Assembly: GCA_016704345.1 (NCBI GenBank)
Contig: JADJAH010000033.1
Location: forward strand, 1 to 10,875
Length of the DNA: 10,875 nucleotides
From: Ignavibacteria bacterium
Lineage (GTDB): Bacteria; Bacteroidota; Ignavibacteria; Tepidaquicellales; Tepidaquicellaceae
Direction of reading: 5' to 3'
The notes beneath the pieces are model-generated. The model saw nothing but the letters and a program-made list of their open reading frames with translations, made no database searches and was not told where the DNA came from. Below are positions 1 through 7,425 of this stretch, piece by piece. Position 1 is the stretch's first letter. Every line of letters starts with the position of its first letter. Position numbers and translations under genes: made by a program.

Positions 1-330
1 GATGGAGGATATACTGATATTGGAATAATATGTATAGATTTATTGAGTGATAGTCCAACGGTTTCTATAGATTGCGTTATTATTTCTGGTTTCGATTTAA
101 CCAAAATACTATTCCGATTATTTGCAGTTTACCCGTTGATGAGTATATATTATGATAAGATTTCCAACAGCTGTATTGCCAGTTATGATGATGAGTTTTT
201 AATGAATGATGGAAAAGAACCAATATGTTCATATAAAATGAGGATCCTGATAGCAAAAGCCAACATTGAAAAACTAAAATCTGATGATAAAATCTTTTTC
301 GATATTGGGAAAAAATTTATATGCATTTAA
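1..330 (+). CDS. Hypothetical protein, C-terminal part only
   Basis: The frame is open from the first base of the window to a TAA at 328-330, so this is the last 109 codons of a gene that begins outside, unless it starts at the internal TTG at 43. The protein is mixed hydrophobic and charged. It has Cys residues near its middle and C-terminus, a stretch with a Phe-Arg-Leu-Phe-Ala core that could be a buried helix, and a Lys/Asp-rich end. I recognise no domain or catalytic motif. The next ORF follows about 50 bases later on the same strand. A function cannot be assigned. That it is coding rests only on ORF length in an AT-rich sequence, where stops are frequent. Confidence 0.45.
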   Translation, partial: DGGYTDIGIICIDLLSDSPTVSIDCVIISGFDLTKILFRLFAVYPLMSIYYDKISNSCIASYDDEFLMNDGKEPICSYKMRILIAKANIEKLKSDDKIFFDIGKKFICI

Positions 331-381
331 GAACAATGATTTAAATAAATAACATCTAAAGTCTCTTATCCAATTATAGAC

Positions 382-615
382 TTGTGCACAAAGGAAATAT
401 TCAATAATGAAATAGAACTTGAGAATAAATTAATACGTGTTATAGAATCTGTTATGGTTGATGATCTTGAAAATGAAACTGGCTGGATGAGAATAGCTGA
501 TATTATGGCAAAGAATCAGGCGGGAGATATTATTTTCAGAGAAATGCAAGTATATTTTTTTGATGTTGTTGACGGTGAAGTAAAACTGATGATTTTCCAT
601 TGTTTGTTTGGATAA
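382..615 (+). CDS. Short hypothetical protein
   Basis: A 77-codon ORF starting at a TTG and ending in TAA. The frame is already open from base 349, just after a TAA, and the first in-frame ATG is at 454, so the start is uncertain. The product is acidic, with a Glu/Asp/Asn-rich first half and a hydrophobic C-terminal end (Val-Tyr-Phe-Phe-Asp-Val-Val then Leu-Met-Ile-Phe). It has no signal peptide and no motif I recognise. Its size and acidity would suit a small cytoplasmic partner or immunity-type protein, but nothing nearby supports that. It could also be a fragment of a longer decayed gene. Confidence 0.4.
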   Translation: MCTKEIFNNEIELENKLIRVIESVMVDDLENETGWMRIADIMAKNQAGDIIFREMQVYFFDVVDGEVKLMIFHCLFG

Positions 616-660
616 GAATTCTCAAATATTAATGCAGCAAAACTCCTTTAATGTTAAATT

Positions 661-1469
661 ATGAAATCTTGTTACGAAAATAATTTTGTTTTTCCTTTTT
701 TTTTGGCTCGAGCTGGTTTTTCTCAGTTAACAGGAACAGGCAAGTTATATATCCCATCAGGCGGCGGGTCATTTTAAGGTTACTGAAATCATTGATTGGA
801 ACGAAGTTGACACGAAGATTTATTCCGGCAAATATGAATATATCTATCCCGCCTATGATGAATATGCAGAATGGGCAGGAGATGGAATCAGTGATGAAAT
901 GTCAGTTGTTTTTTCAAACGACTCTGTTTACATAAATTCCAAAATGCAGGTAGAAGGTTGGGGTGAACCTGAAACAACGATACGGAATTTTCAATATCCC
1001 TTGATTTTGTGAAAACTTTGGGAAATTTGCTGGGCTGAACTATATGGACAGCAGCAACAGAATTGTTACCATTAAAAGGAATACTTACCATTTTCGGGAA
1101 TGAAATTGTAGACTTCTTATGAAAAGTTTCCCGACGGCATGCAAAAATGCCTTTATTTATTTGCACAGGACATTGCGCTTCAATTACAGTGTAGATGAAT
1201 TTCAAGCAATGTTTCCTGAATTTGTATTTTCCAAAAAAGACAATACAGGAAACGATGTTTATAATCATTCTAGTTCTAATTCGAATAAATCCGGACAATA
1301 TTTGATTGAGGTTATATTCAGTCACGATTTTATCAAAGAAGTACGGATGACTGGACAGAGGTCAAGAACTGAAGAATTTAATGATTTCGATAAAATAAGA
1401 GTCAATATTCAGGATGAATTTTTTTACCAAAGGAGTACGGATATTGAGGAAATATACTTGGTTTTATGA
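661..1469 (+). pseudogene. Decayed secreted-protein gene (frameshifts and stops)
   Basis: Three frames join into one apparent gene of about 265 codons. An ATG at 661 opens a 38-codon piece with a signal-peptide-like hydrophobic run (Phe-Phe-Leu-Ala-Arg-Ala-Gly-Phe-Ser-Gln) that stops at TAA 775-777. The next frame (from about 764) carries a coherent acidic, Tyr/Asp/Trp-rich segment beginning Lys-Val-Thr-Glu-Ile-Ile and stops at TGA near 1009. The third frame continues through an in-frame TGA at 1101 and is then open from 1119 to the TAG-side end at 1469. The first shift lies at a GGCGGCGGG tract. The product would have been exported. I do not recognise the family. It sits in a row of similarly broken secreted-protein genes on the same strand. 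Confidence 0.55.
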
Positions 1470-1594
1470 AAAATGATTTGAAAGCGAAATCGTTTTTGGA
1501 GAAACTACTTATGTAACTATTATTTCATGGAAGTGAATATAGATTTGTTTACTATGTTCTTGTTGATAAAAAATGTTAAAATAATTCTAAATAA

Positions 1595-2195
1595 ATGAAA
1601 TCAATACTTTACTCTCTTATTATCTTTTTTGTAATTATTATTAACTCCATCGCATTTTCTCAGTTTCATTTTGAAATTAAGTATTCAGCAAAGGATATTT
1701 CTGCTCAGAGAGATTTATTCAGAAATGCAAATGTTGAACATGCAATTATTTCTTCTCGTTTGAAAATATTATTCGATACTACCGGTAAAATTCTTAATAA
1801 GGAATATACGGATAATATTGATGTCTTTGAGTTTTATGAATATGATTCTGTAGGTAACTTAATTTTTTAGAGAGAGTTGGTTTGATAATCCAACTAAACT
1901 AATTTATGATGAAACAGAAACTTAATTAGATATACCTGATGAAATTCGATGAAAAGTACTTTTACAATGAAGTGGATAAATTGATCAACTCTGGAGATTG
2001 TTGACCAATTAGTTGAAGCACATCCGCTTTTGAATCTATTATTTATGAAAAAAATGATCTGATTATTGAGAAGAAATGGAAATGCTGGATATGGGGAATA
2101 TGGCTCCGTTTCATTTATAGCAAAATTAAATATGCTATGATCAGGGATAAAAGAGTACACATACTGGAAATCTTTGGAAATTTTAAAATGATGTA
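1595..2195 (+). pseudogene. Decayed secreted-protein gene
   Basis: An ATG at 1595 begins a clear signal peptide: a Lys at position 2, a hydrophobic run of about 18 residues rich in Ile and Phe, then an Ala-Phe-Ser-Gln junction. The frame stops at TAG 1868-1870 after 91 codons, just after a Tyr-Asp-x-x-Gly-Asn-Leu motif of the kind seen in small periplasmic or Rhs-like bacterial proteins. Coding-like pieces continue in other frames: Glu-Ser-Trp-Phe-Asp-Asn-Pro around 1871, Asp-Glu-Lys-Tyr-Phe-Tyr-Asn-Glu around 1950, and a longer piece from about 2029 to TAG near 2193. I read this as one gene of about 200 codons broken by several indels. The first 91 codons might still be made. Function unknown. 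Confidence 0.55.
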
Positions 2196-2330
2196 GAAGA
2201 GGTTAGTTTGAAAAACTACTATAGAGTATAATGAAAGAAATTTACCGGCAATATATAACTAAAAGTAATTTAGGTGAAAAAGATGTAAGTACAATCAGTT
2301 ATAAAATATTTTTAATCAAAGATAATTATT

Positions 2331-2846
2331 GTGAAAACTTTCTACTCGTCTTATTCTTATTCTTGTAAATGATTTTAAATATGCAATCAGTCAAACTGAT
2401 ACAGTCGAACTTCGGAAAACAACGACTTGAAATCGCAAGAATATGAATACCCAAATCACGATGATTTTAAGATATTCTACAAAGACTTTAAAAATGCCGT
2501 AAACACTGACGATAAAGAAGCGGTCTTAAGAATGGTCAATATTCCATTCATCGATTACTTGAGCGATTTTTATTACAAGGATAAATCTTTTACGTCATTA
2601 GATACTGTCTCCTTTTTGAATAAGTATGATAAAATATTTAAAACTCAGATTTTAAACAAAATTAAATGCAAATGATTATGAGGGATGGACTAAAGAAGCT
2701 TCGATAAAGCTTTTGAAGAAGATCAGGATTTGTTAATTTCCGAAGGACAGTATATCTCTTGTGTTAACTATGCTAACCTTCTTTGTTTTGTATATGATAA
2801 GCACAATGGTATGTATAAATTGTCGTATATTACATACTATCCATAG
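2331..2846 (+). pseudogene. Decayed secreted-protein gene
   Basis: The start is probably near the GTG at 2331, because a hydrophobic leader (Leu-Ile-Leu-Ile-Leu-Val) followed by an Ala-x-Ser-Gln junction is split over two frames between 2331 and 2430. The longest open piece runs 2427-2675 and holds a regular helical pattern (Phe-Lys-Asn-Ala-Val-Asn-Thr-Asp-Asp-Lys-Glu-Ala-Val) followed by a Pro-Phe-Ile-Asp-Tyr segment. After two further frame changes a C-terminal piece runs to TAG 2844-2846 and ends in Thr-Tyr-Tyr-Pro. The arrangement (leader, helix with a short acidic repeat, beta-rich end) resembles small NTF2-like periplasmic proteins, but that is a guess. It is clearly broken. Confidence 0.5.
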
Positions 2847-2913
2847 GGAAACACTGAGTAAGACCATTTTTTTGTAAACATGTTTCTCACTAATCGGTTT
2901 TGTTTTTGAATTT

Positions 2914-3075
2914 TCATACATTGGTTATTAGTCCCGCAAGAATAAAGAAAGCGATGCCAGGAATGACAAGGAGAAGATACGGAAACCAATATCCAGTTGC
3001 TTCGAACGATAGCTTAAGAAGAAAGACAACCAAATAGACGTTTGATTTCAATTTTGAAAATAAGAGCTTTCTCAT
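2914..3075 (-). CDS. Small membrane protein (53 aa)
   Basis: A 53-codon minus-strand ORF running from an ATG at 3075 to a TGA at 2914. The first half has basic residues and a short hydrophobic run (Val-Tyr-Leu-Val-Val-Phe-Leu-Leu). The second half is a classical membrane segment of about 22 residues (Tyr-Leu-Leu-Leu-Val-Ile-Pro-Gly through Leu-Ala-Gly-Leu-Ile), so the product would be a one- or two-span inner-membrane protein. Its ATG overlaps, on the opposite strand, the ATG of the signal-peptide gene at 3074. Its stop overlaps by ATGA the start of a further minus-strand frame (2733-2921), which I think is a shadow of the gene above. It may be real, or chance in AT-rich DNA. Confidence 0.35.
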   Translation of the reverse strand: MRKLLFSKLKSNVYLVVFLLKLSFEATGYWFPYLLLVIPGIAFFILAGLITNV

Positions 3076-3439
3076 GAAGATTTTAAAATTATCTTTTCTT
3101 TTATTTCTAACAATTGATTACGCTTGGACAAACAAACGTGATACTGAGAATCCTACTGTAGGAGGATTTCCAACATATGGGAGCTGTGTTCAGTTTATAT
3201 GATGGGAGACAGATATATTGCCAGTATTTTTGATAATAAGAATCAAATTAAAGTTTTTCTTTCTTAAAATGGAAAATGGGGACTAATATATTCAATACCA
3301 CCCGCCAATACTTTTCAAAAACACCGGAAAATTTGAATTTAATTGGAAGCCTCAAACCGGAATTTATATTTTCACCTATGGTGATAGGATGAAAATTTTA
3401 TTTTTGGACGATAGAATATTCACAATCCGGTATAGTTAG
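3074..3439 (+). pseudogene. Decayed small secreted-protein gene
   Basis: An ATG at 3074 opens a signal peptide (Lys-Ile-Leu-Lys followed by a Leu/Phe-rich run). The frame stops after 42 codons at TGA 3200-3202. A second frame continues with Met-Gly-Asp-Arg-Tyr-Ile-Ala-Ser-Ile-Phe-Asp and a Gly-Lys-Trp-Gly-Leu-Ile piece. A third gives a beta-rich C-terminus (Phe-Asn-Trp-Lys-Pro then Tyr-Ile-Phe-Thr-Tyr-Gly-Asp) ending at TAG 3437-3439. The intact gene would have encoded about 120 residues. No known family is recognised. It is the last member of the row of broken exported-protein genes before base composition shifts toward higher G+C at the first polymerase-like gene. Confidence 0.5.
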
Positions 3440-3532
3440 TTGAAGAAAATGAGAAGGGAGAATTCTGCAGCTCCCCCCACATAAAGACAAGAGTTAAGTG
3501 TTGAATTAATTAAATCTTTAAAAAATTTGAAC

Positions 3533-3731
3533 AAGGTAAAACAGAGCGAGCTCATGTTCCGCCTGATTGCAAGAGGAATGTGTCCTCAAAACATTGACGG
3601 ACGCCACTGATATAGAAGTACTAGCTAAACTACTTCAGATAAATAGCAAAACTAAAAGTTCCACTTTCCTGATGCAGAACTATATAAATCTCACCTTGAA
3701 ATTCCATTTCATACTGAAAGAATATTTCTGA
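3533..3731 (+). pseudogene. Fragment of an unknown gene just upstream of the first polymerase-like gene
   Basis: Two frames join at a single extra base near 3602. The first gives Glu-Leu-Met-Phe-Arg-Leu-Ile-Ala-Arg-Gly-Met and reaches Asn-Ile-Asp-Gly before stopping at TGA 3608. The second continues Asp-Ile-Glu-Val-Leu-Ala-Lys-Leu-Leu and a Lys/Ser/Thr-rich turn to TGA 3729-3731. The join reads as one helical domain of about 65 residues, the C-terminal end of a protein whose N-terminus I cannot find upstream. It ends 2 bases before the TTG at 3734, so it is probably the former upstream operon partner of the polymerase-like gene, in the position the winged-helix gene holds in the second copy. 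Family not recognised. Confidence 0.35.
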
Positions 3732-3769
3732 AATTGACACACATTACGAATAGTAAATTTAAATCAACC

Positions 3770-5083
3770 ATGCTCGGCTTAGGAAACGAATATATCCCGC
3801 AAGACTATTGGTGGTTTAACTTCCGCTTAACGTCAAACAACACAGACTTGCGCAAGCTTGCAGCAAGCCTGGTGGATGAGCTCGACCTGAAAACTGGGAA
3901 GCTAGATAGTGTAAAAGTTGATTTGATGGTTTGCATACTCGCAAATTTATTCCAAGCATCGCTCACGTGGAAATGCCTCGCGATTTCAAGGCGACCCGAA
4001 TGGTATGCACGAGTACCGGATGATGAAAAACTGCCCATACATTCATATGACTTTGTTGTGAGCACACTCGATGCAATGGTCGTACACGGGCTGATTGTCC
4101 AGTATCTCGGACAACACTACGACAAGCAAGGCGAACTCACAAATAAAAACAAAAGCGAACTCACAAAAATACATCCGACCGATGATTTGAAACAGCAATT
4201 GGAATTCCTAACAATCGATGATCTTGTGTATGTGTTAAAGGATGGTGAAATAATTTTGCGGGATTCTGACCGCGTTACTATTCCATTTGATGACACACCT
4301 GATATTGTATCAATGCGCAACGACTTAGTTGCATACAATGATTTGCTCGACCAAACTGAAATTGAATTAACCGGACTTACCAGTGATGACAGGTCATTGC
4401 ATACAGATTACCTGTTGAGAAACACTTACTACAATTACGACAATGCTTCTACAGTTAGATTGCGCCCGATGCGTGTAAGGCGGATCTTCAATGTGGATTT
4501 CGATCACGGCGGGAGGTTCTACGGTGGAATTGAAAACATGCGGCCTGGATTGAGATCGAAGCTAACAATAAACGGTCAGCCAACTTTTGAACTTGATTTT
4601 GCTTCGTACCAGTTGAGAATGCTATATCACAAGGAAAATATTGATTACCGACGAGATGCGTATGCTGTTGCGGCTGGTTATAAACCTGAGCATCGCGAGA
4701 TATACAAGTCGATCGTATTGATAGCACTGAATGCAGATAATGAAATTAATTGCCTAAGAGGGATCAGGCACGAATTACGGAAAAAAGAACTGGGGGACCT
4801 CATTGGTGGCATTACAGACGTAAGGATCAAACCATTGTTAACAAACTTGATCAACGCGCACGCGCCGATTTCCAGGTACATGTATTCCGGTATTGGTCTG
4901 GCTTTACAGAGAACTGATTCTGACATAGCAAATTGCGTTCTGAAGAAATTCCGTCAACGCGGCGTTTTGGTCTTGGCCGTACATGATTCGTTTGTAATTG
5001 AAGCCGCGCGGGTCAAAGAACTAAAACGATTGATGAGATCTTGTTATCGCGACAGGTTTGGGTTCTATCCTGTTATCAAATGA
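3770..5083 (+). CDS. Family A polymerase-like palm protein, copy 1
   Basis: 437 residues from ATG 3770. The frame also has a TTG at 3734, giving 449. I prefer ATG because both copies then begin Met-Leu and align from there. Numbering on the 449-residue form: motif A at Asp288 (Asp-Phe-Ala-Ser-Tyr-Gln-Leu-Arg-Met-Leu-Tyr-His) matches the length and pattern of the Pol I motif DYSQIELRVLAH. Motif B has Arg321-x3-Lys325, as in the Pol I O-helix, with Leu329 and Asn333 at the usual Phe and Tyr sites. Motif C is His417-Asp418-Ser-Phe, which resembles T7 RNA polymerase more than the HDE of Pol I. A Gly-Gly-Arg-Phe-Tyr-Gly-Gly block (259-265) precedes motif A. There is no exonuclease domain. Both putative metal-binding Asp are present, so it may be active. 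Template and product are unknown. The gene has higher G+C than its flanks, suggesting transfer. Confidence 0.8.
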   Translation: MLGLGNEYIPQDYWWFNFRLTSNNTDLRKLAASLVDELDLKTGKLDSVKVDLMVCILANLFQASLTWKCLAISRRPEWYARVPDDEKLPIHSYDFVVSTLDAMVVHGLIVQYLGQHYDKQGELTNKNKSELTKIHPTDDLKQQLEFLTIDDLVYVLKDGEIILRDSDRVTIPFDDTPDIVSMRNDLVAYNDLLDQTEIELTGLTSDDRSLHTDYLLRNTYYNYDNASTVRLRPMRVRRIFNVDFDHGGRFYGGIENMRPGLRSKLTINGQPTFELDFASYQLRMLYHKENIDYRRDAYAVAAGYKPEHREIYKSIVLIALNADNEINCLRGIRHELRKKELGDLIGGITDVRIKPLLTNLINAHAPISRYMYSGIGLALQRTDSDIANCVLKKFRQRGVLVLAVHDSFVIEAARVKELKRLMRSCYRDRFGFYPVIK

Positions 5084-5522
5084 CGCAGGGTCTATCAAGG
5101 CGAAATACCTCAGCGATCTTAGTATTACTGACTTAAAAGCGAAAAAAAAAGTAAAGTATATATGAAGCAATCAATGAATCAATCAATATTCAAGTTATTC
5201 AACACTCAATTCTTTCCTATTTCTTAAGTTATTTCTACCTTAATTCTCTATTCATTTTCATATTTTCTTCTCTGTCTTCTAATTATAATATTCCATCTAT
5301 GTATAGGAAACTTTAGGAAAAAAAAATGGCGAAACAGCTTGGAAATAAGGTTTTCATTTTTCATTTTTACAGTCCCCAAAGTTTCATGCGTTTTTGCTCT
5401 GTTTTTACACTTTTCTGGATTCCATTTTCACTGCCAAAAACCTTAAACCCAAGCGATTTTTTATTCCGCCCGGGATTTTTACGCAGAATAAGATCACGGC
5501 TTTTTTCATACCTGCAAGTTTA

Positions 5523-5538
5523 GTCCGGGAATGTGGAC
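5523..5538. repeat. GTCC-N8-GGAC palindrome, copy 1
   Basis: The sequence GTCCGGGAATGTGGAC is followed by AAAA. It shares its half-sites, spacing and the A-rich right flank with the copies at 5671 and 5869. A 4-bp stem with an 8-base loop is too weak for a terminator, so a protein binding site is more likely. Confidence 0.5.
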
Positions 5539-5612
5539 AAAAACTGTCTGATATTCTGATTTGAGTTGACACTTGTTGAATACTTTGCACTCACAATGCG
5601 TTATCTAACTGC

Positions 5613-5639
5613 CGTAAGTGATGAATGATCGTTCTTACG
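5613..5639. other. Inverted repeat CGTAAG/CTTACG
   Basis: Six perfectly complementary bases at 5613-5618 and 5634-5639 enclose a 15-base loop. No T-run follows, so it is not a typical intrinsic terminator. It could be a binding site or chance. Confidence 0.3.
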
Positions 5640-5670
5640 TCAACAGACTCCTGCTTAGCCATCAAGAAGT

Positions 5671-5686
5671 GTCCGCGGAAGTGGAC
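5671..5686. repeat. GTCC-N8-GGAC palindrome, copy 2
   Basis: GTCCGCGGAAGTGGAC, extended to a TGTCC/GGACA 18-mer and followed by AATATCGG. The right flank matches the copy at 5869 (AAAATCGG), so similarity runs over about 25 bases. It lies about 40 bases left of the repeated element core. Confidence 0.55.
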
Positions 5687-5723
5687 AATATCGGCATGCA
5701 AAACAATATTCCGTGGTAATCGT

Positions 5724-5792
5724 GCGAGCTATCGAAATTGGATGTCCTTTTAAACCATATTTCGCTATGGTGCCAACACTACATCTCGAGGT
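5724..5792 (+). repeat. Conserved intergenic element, copy A
   Basis: Three blocks (GCGAGCTATCGAAA, TATGGTGCCAACAC, CGAGGT) are separated by 28 and 7 bases. The same blocks with exactly the same spacing occur at 8381-8449. Both copies are followed about 20 bases later by a GTCC half-palindrome. Within this copy ACCATA and TATGGT (5754-5771) form a 6-bp stem with a TTTCGC loop. Conserved sequence and spacing in otherwise different DNA point to a selected site: a structured RNA, a recombination site or a protein-binding array. Confidence 0.65.
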
Positions 5793-5809
5793 CCGGGTTT
5801 GATATTTGC

Positions 5810-5824
5810 GTCCGATTCATGGAC
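5810..5824. repeat. GTCC-N7-GGAC palindrome, copy 3
   Basis: GTCCGATTCATGGAC with one base less in the spacer than its neighbours. It forms the right edge of element copy A. The equivalent place in copy B has GTCC followed by an imperfect GGAAC (8468-8483). Confidence 0.45.
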
Positions 5825-5868
5825 ATAATTCGAATTCGAAAATTTTGGGAAGCACTTCATTAAAATAT

Positions 5869-5884
5869 GTCCGTGAACCTGGAC
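5869..5884. repeat. GTCC-N8-GGAC palindrome, copy 4
   Basis: GTCCGTGAACCTGGAC, extended to TGTCC/GGACA and followed by AAAATCGG. It is the closest relative of the copy at 5671. Confidence 0.55.
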
Positions 5885-6129
5885 AAAATCGGAAGGAATT
5901 CCTCATAAGGAGTGAAGATAAACCTACTGTTACATTGGTGCAGGATTTGCCCACCGAATAAGAATTTGCAACGGATTTTGTCTCAGACTTTGATTCCGGC
6001 CCGGAAATCAACTTTTCATTCCTTAAGGTTCCCATACTGGAGCATTAGTGTATAAATTGTAGGTTATGAATATATATTTTTTTAATGTTGTTATGTATAA
6101 TTAGTAATATAAATACACTTTGTATAATG

Positions 6130-7425
6130 TTATATTATTGGTTTATGTTTCATAACTTTCATATACTCACGTATCATAACAGACTTCAGCTCAGCTTCGT
6201 ATTTATCTTCAATCATAAAGCTGTCATGTACAACCAGGACCGGAACTGATTTATCTGTGAAGTGCCTAATTATTCCCGAAGCTATCACAGCATCGTAGTA
6301 CTGCAACTTGACACCGATGTCTGAATTGAAATACTTTGCAATGGCAGAATGCGCTTTCAACCATCGGTCGTAAAACACTTTGAGTCCGGGATCAGTTATG
6401 TCAGGTGTTATTTCCAGCAATTCACGTTTATCTGAAACTAGTTCACTTCTTATAGCTGCAAGAGCTTCTCCCAATGAGCCGGAATTGATCGACACCAATG
6501 CTATGAGCTTGTACAACTGTCTCAGCAAAGGATCACCGCCTGCGAGGTCGTCATACACGTTTCCCTTGATACGTTTGTTCTCAAGATGATACAACATACG
6601 GATGTGCATGGACCCGTAGTCTAATTCAACTGTGGGTGCACCATTGATGTGAAGCTTCTTGCGGATAGCCTTCGGCATCTGCGACTCAATTCCGTTATAG
6701 TATCTGCCGCCGTGTTCAAAATCATCATTGAACGATCTGAACATAAATGGATTACGCAATGTCCAATTGCCTTCTCCACCAGAAACACCAAACAGCTTGA
6801 AGAATCTTTTATGATTTGCTTCGTCTGCTTCGGTAACACCTGATAATGTAAACGCCGCAGATTGCCTTTGCTGATTGTAGTCCAGCAATTGACGGCGCAT
6901 TTCGATCGTGTGTTGGTCGTCGGCATAATCAAGCTTTGTTTTTGTAGCACGGTCTTTGACTATTAAGAGTTCTGGCGGCTGCTGGTCATGAATCATTTCT
7001 GCAATAACAGGTTGCAGTAATTGTATGGTATCATCTGTCGGTTTGATCTTTGTTAGTACACCGTAACCGTCTTTAGGATTCTTGAATCCTTTTACAGAGT
7101 CCACCAAACCCATTGTGTGCAGGCCGTCAATCACGCCACACATGATGTTGTATGTGTTATATGCAACTCTGTACCTCGTTGGTATCGCGGCGTAGTAAGC
7201 TTTGCGTCTTGCGTAAGCAATGTATTCAGTGGATTGCATGCTCAACCACAGATTGACCAACACTGCGGTGAGACACTTTTGTTTGAGGTCCGATTTGCGT
7301 GATTTGTCTATCGGCAGGTCACACCAAACAGTGTCAGCCAGTGCAGCCACCCTGTGGTGGCTGCTGTAGTGTTTGTGGCTGAATGGAAACGCGTCAAGCA
7401 AGTGATATTGGTTTTTTTCCAACAT
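6130..7425 (-). CDS. Family A polymerase-like palm protein, copy 2
   Basis: 431 residues from the ATG at 7425. The frame also opens at an ATG at 7494 (454 residues), but the shorter form matches copy 1 and overlaps the preceding gene by only 32 bases. Numbering on the 454-residue form: motif A at Asp292 (Asp-Tyr-Gly-Ser-Met-His-Ile-Arg-Met-Leu-Tyr-His), motif B Arg325-x3-Lys329 with Leu333 and Asn337, and motif C His423-Asp424-Ser-Phe. The shared Gly-Gly-Arg-Tyr-Tyr-x-Gly-Ile-Glu block precedes motif A, and a Leu-Thr-Lys-Ile-x-Pro-Thr-Asp-Asp stretch is also shared. The two copies are homologous along their length but clearly divergent, so they are old paralogues or independent arrivals rather than a fresh duplication. 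It is the last gene of a three-gene operon and is probably co-expressed with the winged-helix protein. Confidence 0.8.
   Translation of the reverse strand: MLEKNQYHLLDAFPFSHKHYSSHHRVAALADTVWCDLPIDKSRKSDLKQKCLTAVLVNLWLSMQSTEYIAYARRKAYYAAIPTRYRVAYNTYNIMCGVIDGLHTMGLVDSVKGFKNPKDGYGVLTKIKPTDDTIQLLQPVIAEMIHDQQPPELLIVKDRATKTKLDYADDQHTIEMRRQLLDYNQQRQSAAFTLSGVTEADEANHKRFFKLFGVSGGEGNWTLRNPFMFRSFNDDFEHGGRYYNGIESQMPKAIRKKLHINGAPTVELDYGSMHIRMLYHLENKRIKGNVYDDLAGGDPLLRQLYKLIALVSINSGSLGEALAAIRSELVSDKRELLEITPDITDPGLKVFYDRWLKAHSAIAKYFNSDIGVKLQYYDAVIASGIIRHFTDKSVPVLVVHDSFMIEDKYEAELKSVMIREYMKVMKHKPII

Larger units (their letters stand above)
5084..6129. other. 1-kb non-coding interval between the convergent polymerase-like genes
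   Basis: No convincing gene. From left to right it holds: a possible out-of-frame tail of the first polymerase-like gene (to TGA 5163-5165); an AATCAATGAATCAATCAATA tandem run; a pyrimidine-rich tract (about 5200-5290); a 65-codon ORF at 5326-5523 with a good AGGA-spaced ATG but an unconvincing Phe/Arg-rich product; a CGTAAG/CTTACG hairpin; four GTCC-N7/8-GGAC palindromes; one copy of the repeated element (core 5724-5792); and an AT-rich stretch (6035-6129) next to the second polymerase-like gene. A 72-codon minus-strand ORF at 5817-6035 lies over two palindromes and is probably chance. Confidence 0.5.

Noticed and set aside
888..1325. 145-codon minus-strand ORF.
   Set aside because: It is the antisense shadow of the broken secreted-protein gene, whose plus-strand frames look more protein-like.
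3455..3480. Adjacent EcoRI and PstI sites (GAATTCTGCAG) and a GGGAG/CTCCC inverted repeat, suggesting a cloning linker or a terminator.
   Set aside because: Such a string can occur by chance, no vector sequence follows, and the inverted repeat has no T-run.
5326..5523. 65-codon ORF with an AGGA-spaced ATG.
   Set aside because: The product is a low-complexity mix of Phe, Arg and Ser with no recognisable pattern, and the opposite strand is equally open; probably chance.
5590..5645. Integron attC-like site (ATCTAAC next to a hairpin).
   Set aside because: No matching GTTRRRY partner in the right place, no integrase, and the other repeated elements lack these core sites.
5724..5792. Known ribozyme or group II intron domain V.
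   Set aside because: No hammerhead CTGATGA core, no domain V AGC/bulge pattern and no reverse transcriptase nearby.
5817..6035. 72-codon minus-strand ORF.
   Set aside because: It lies across two GTCC/GGAC palindromes, has a Ser-rich featureless product and no plausible ribosome site.
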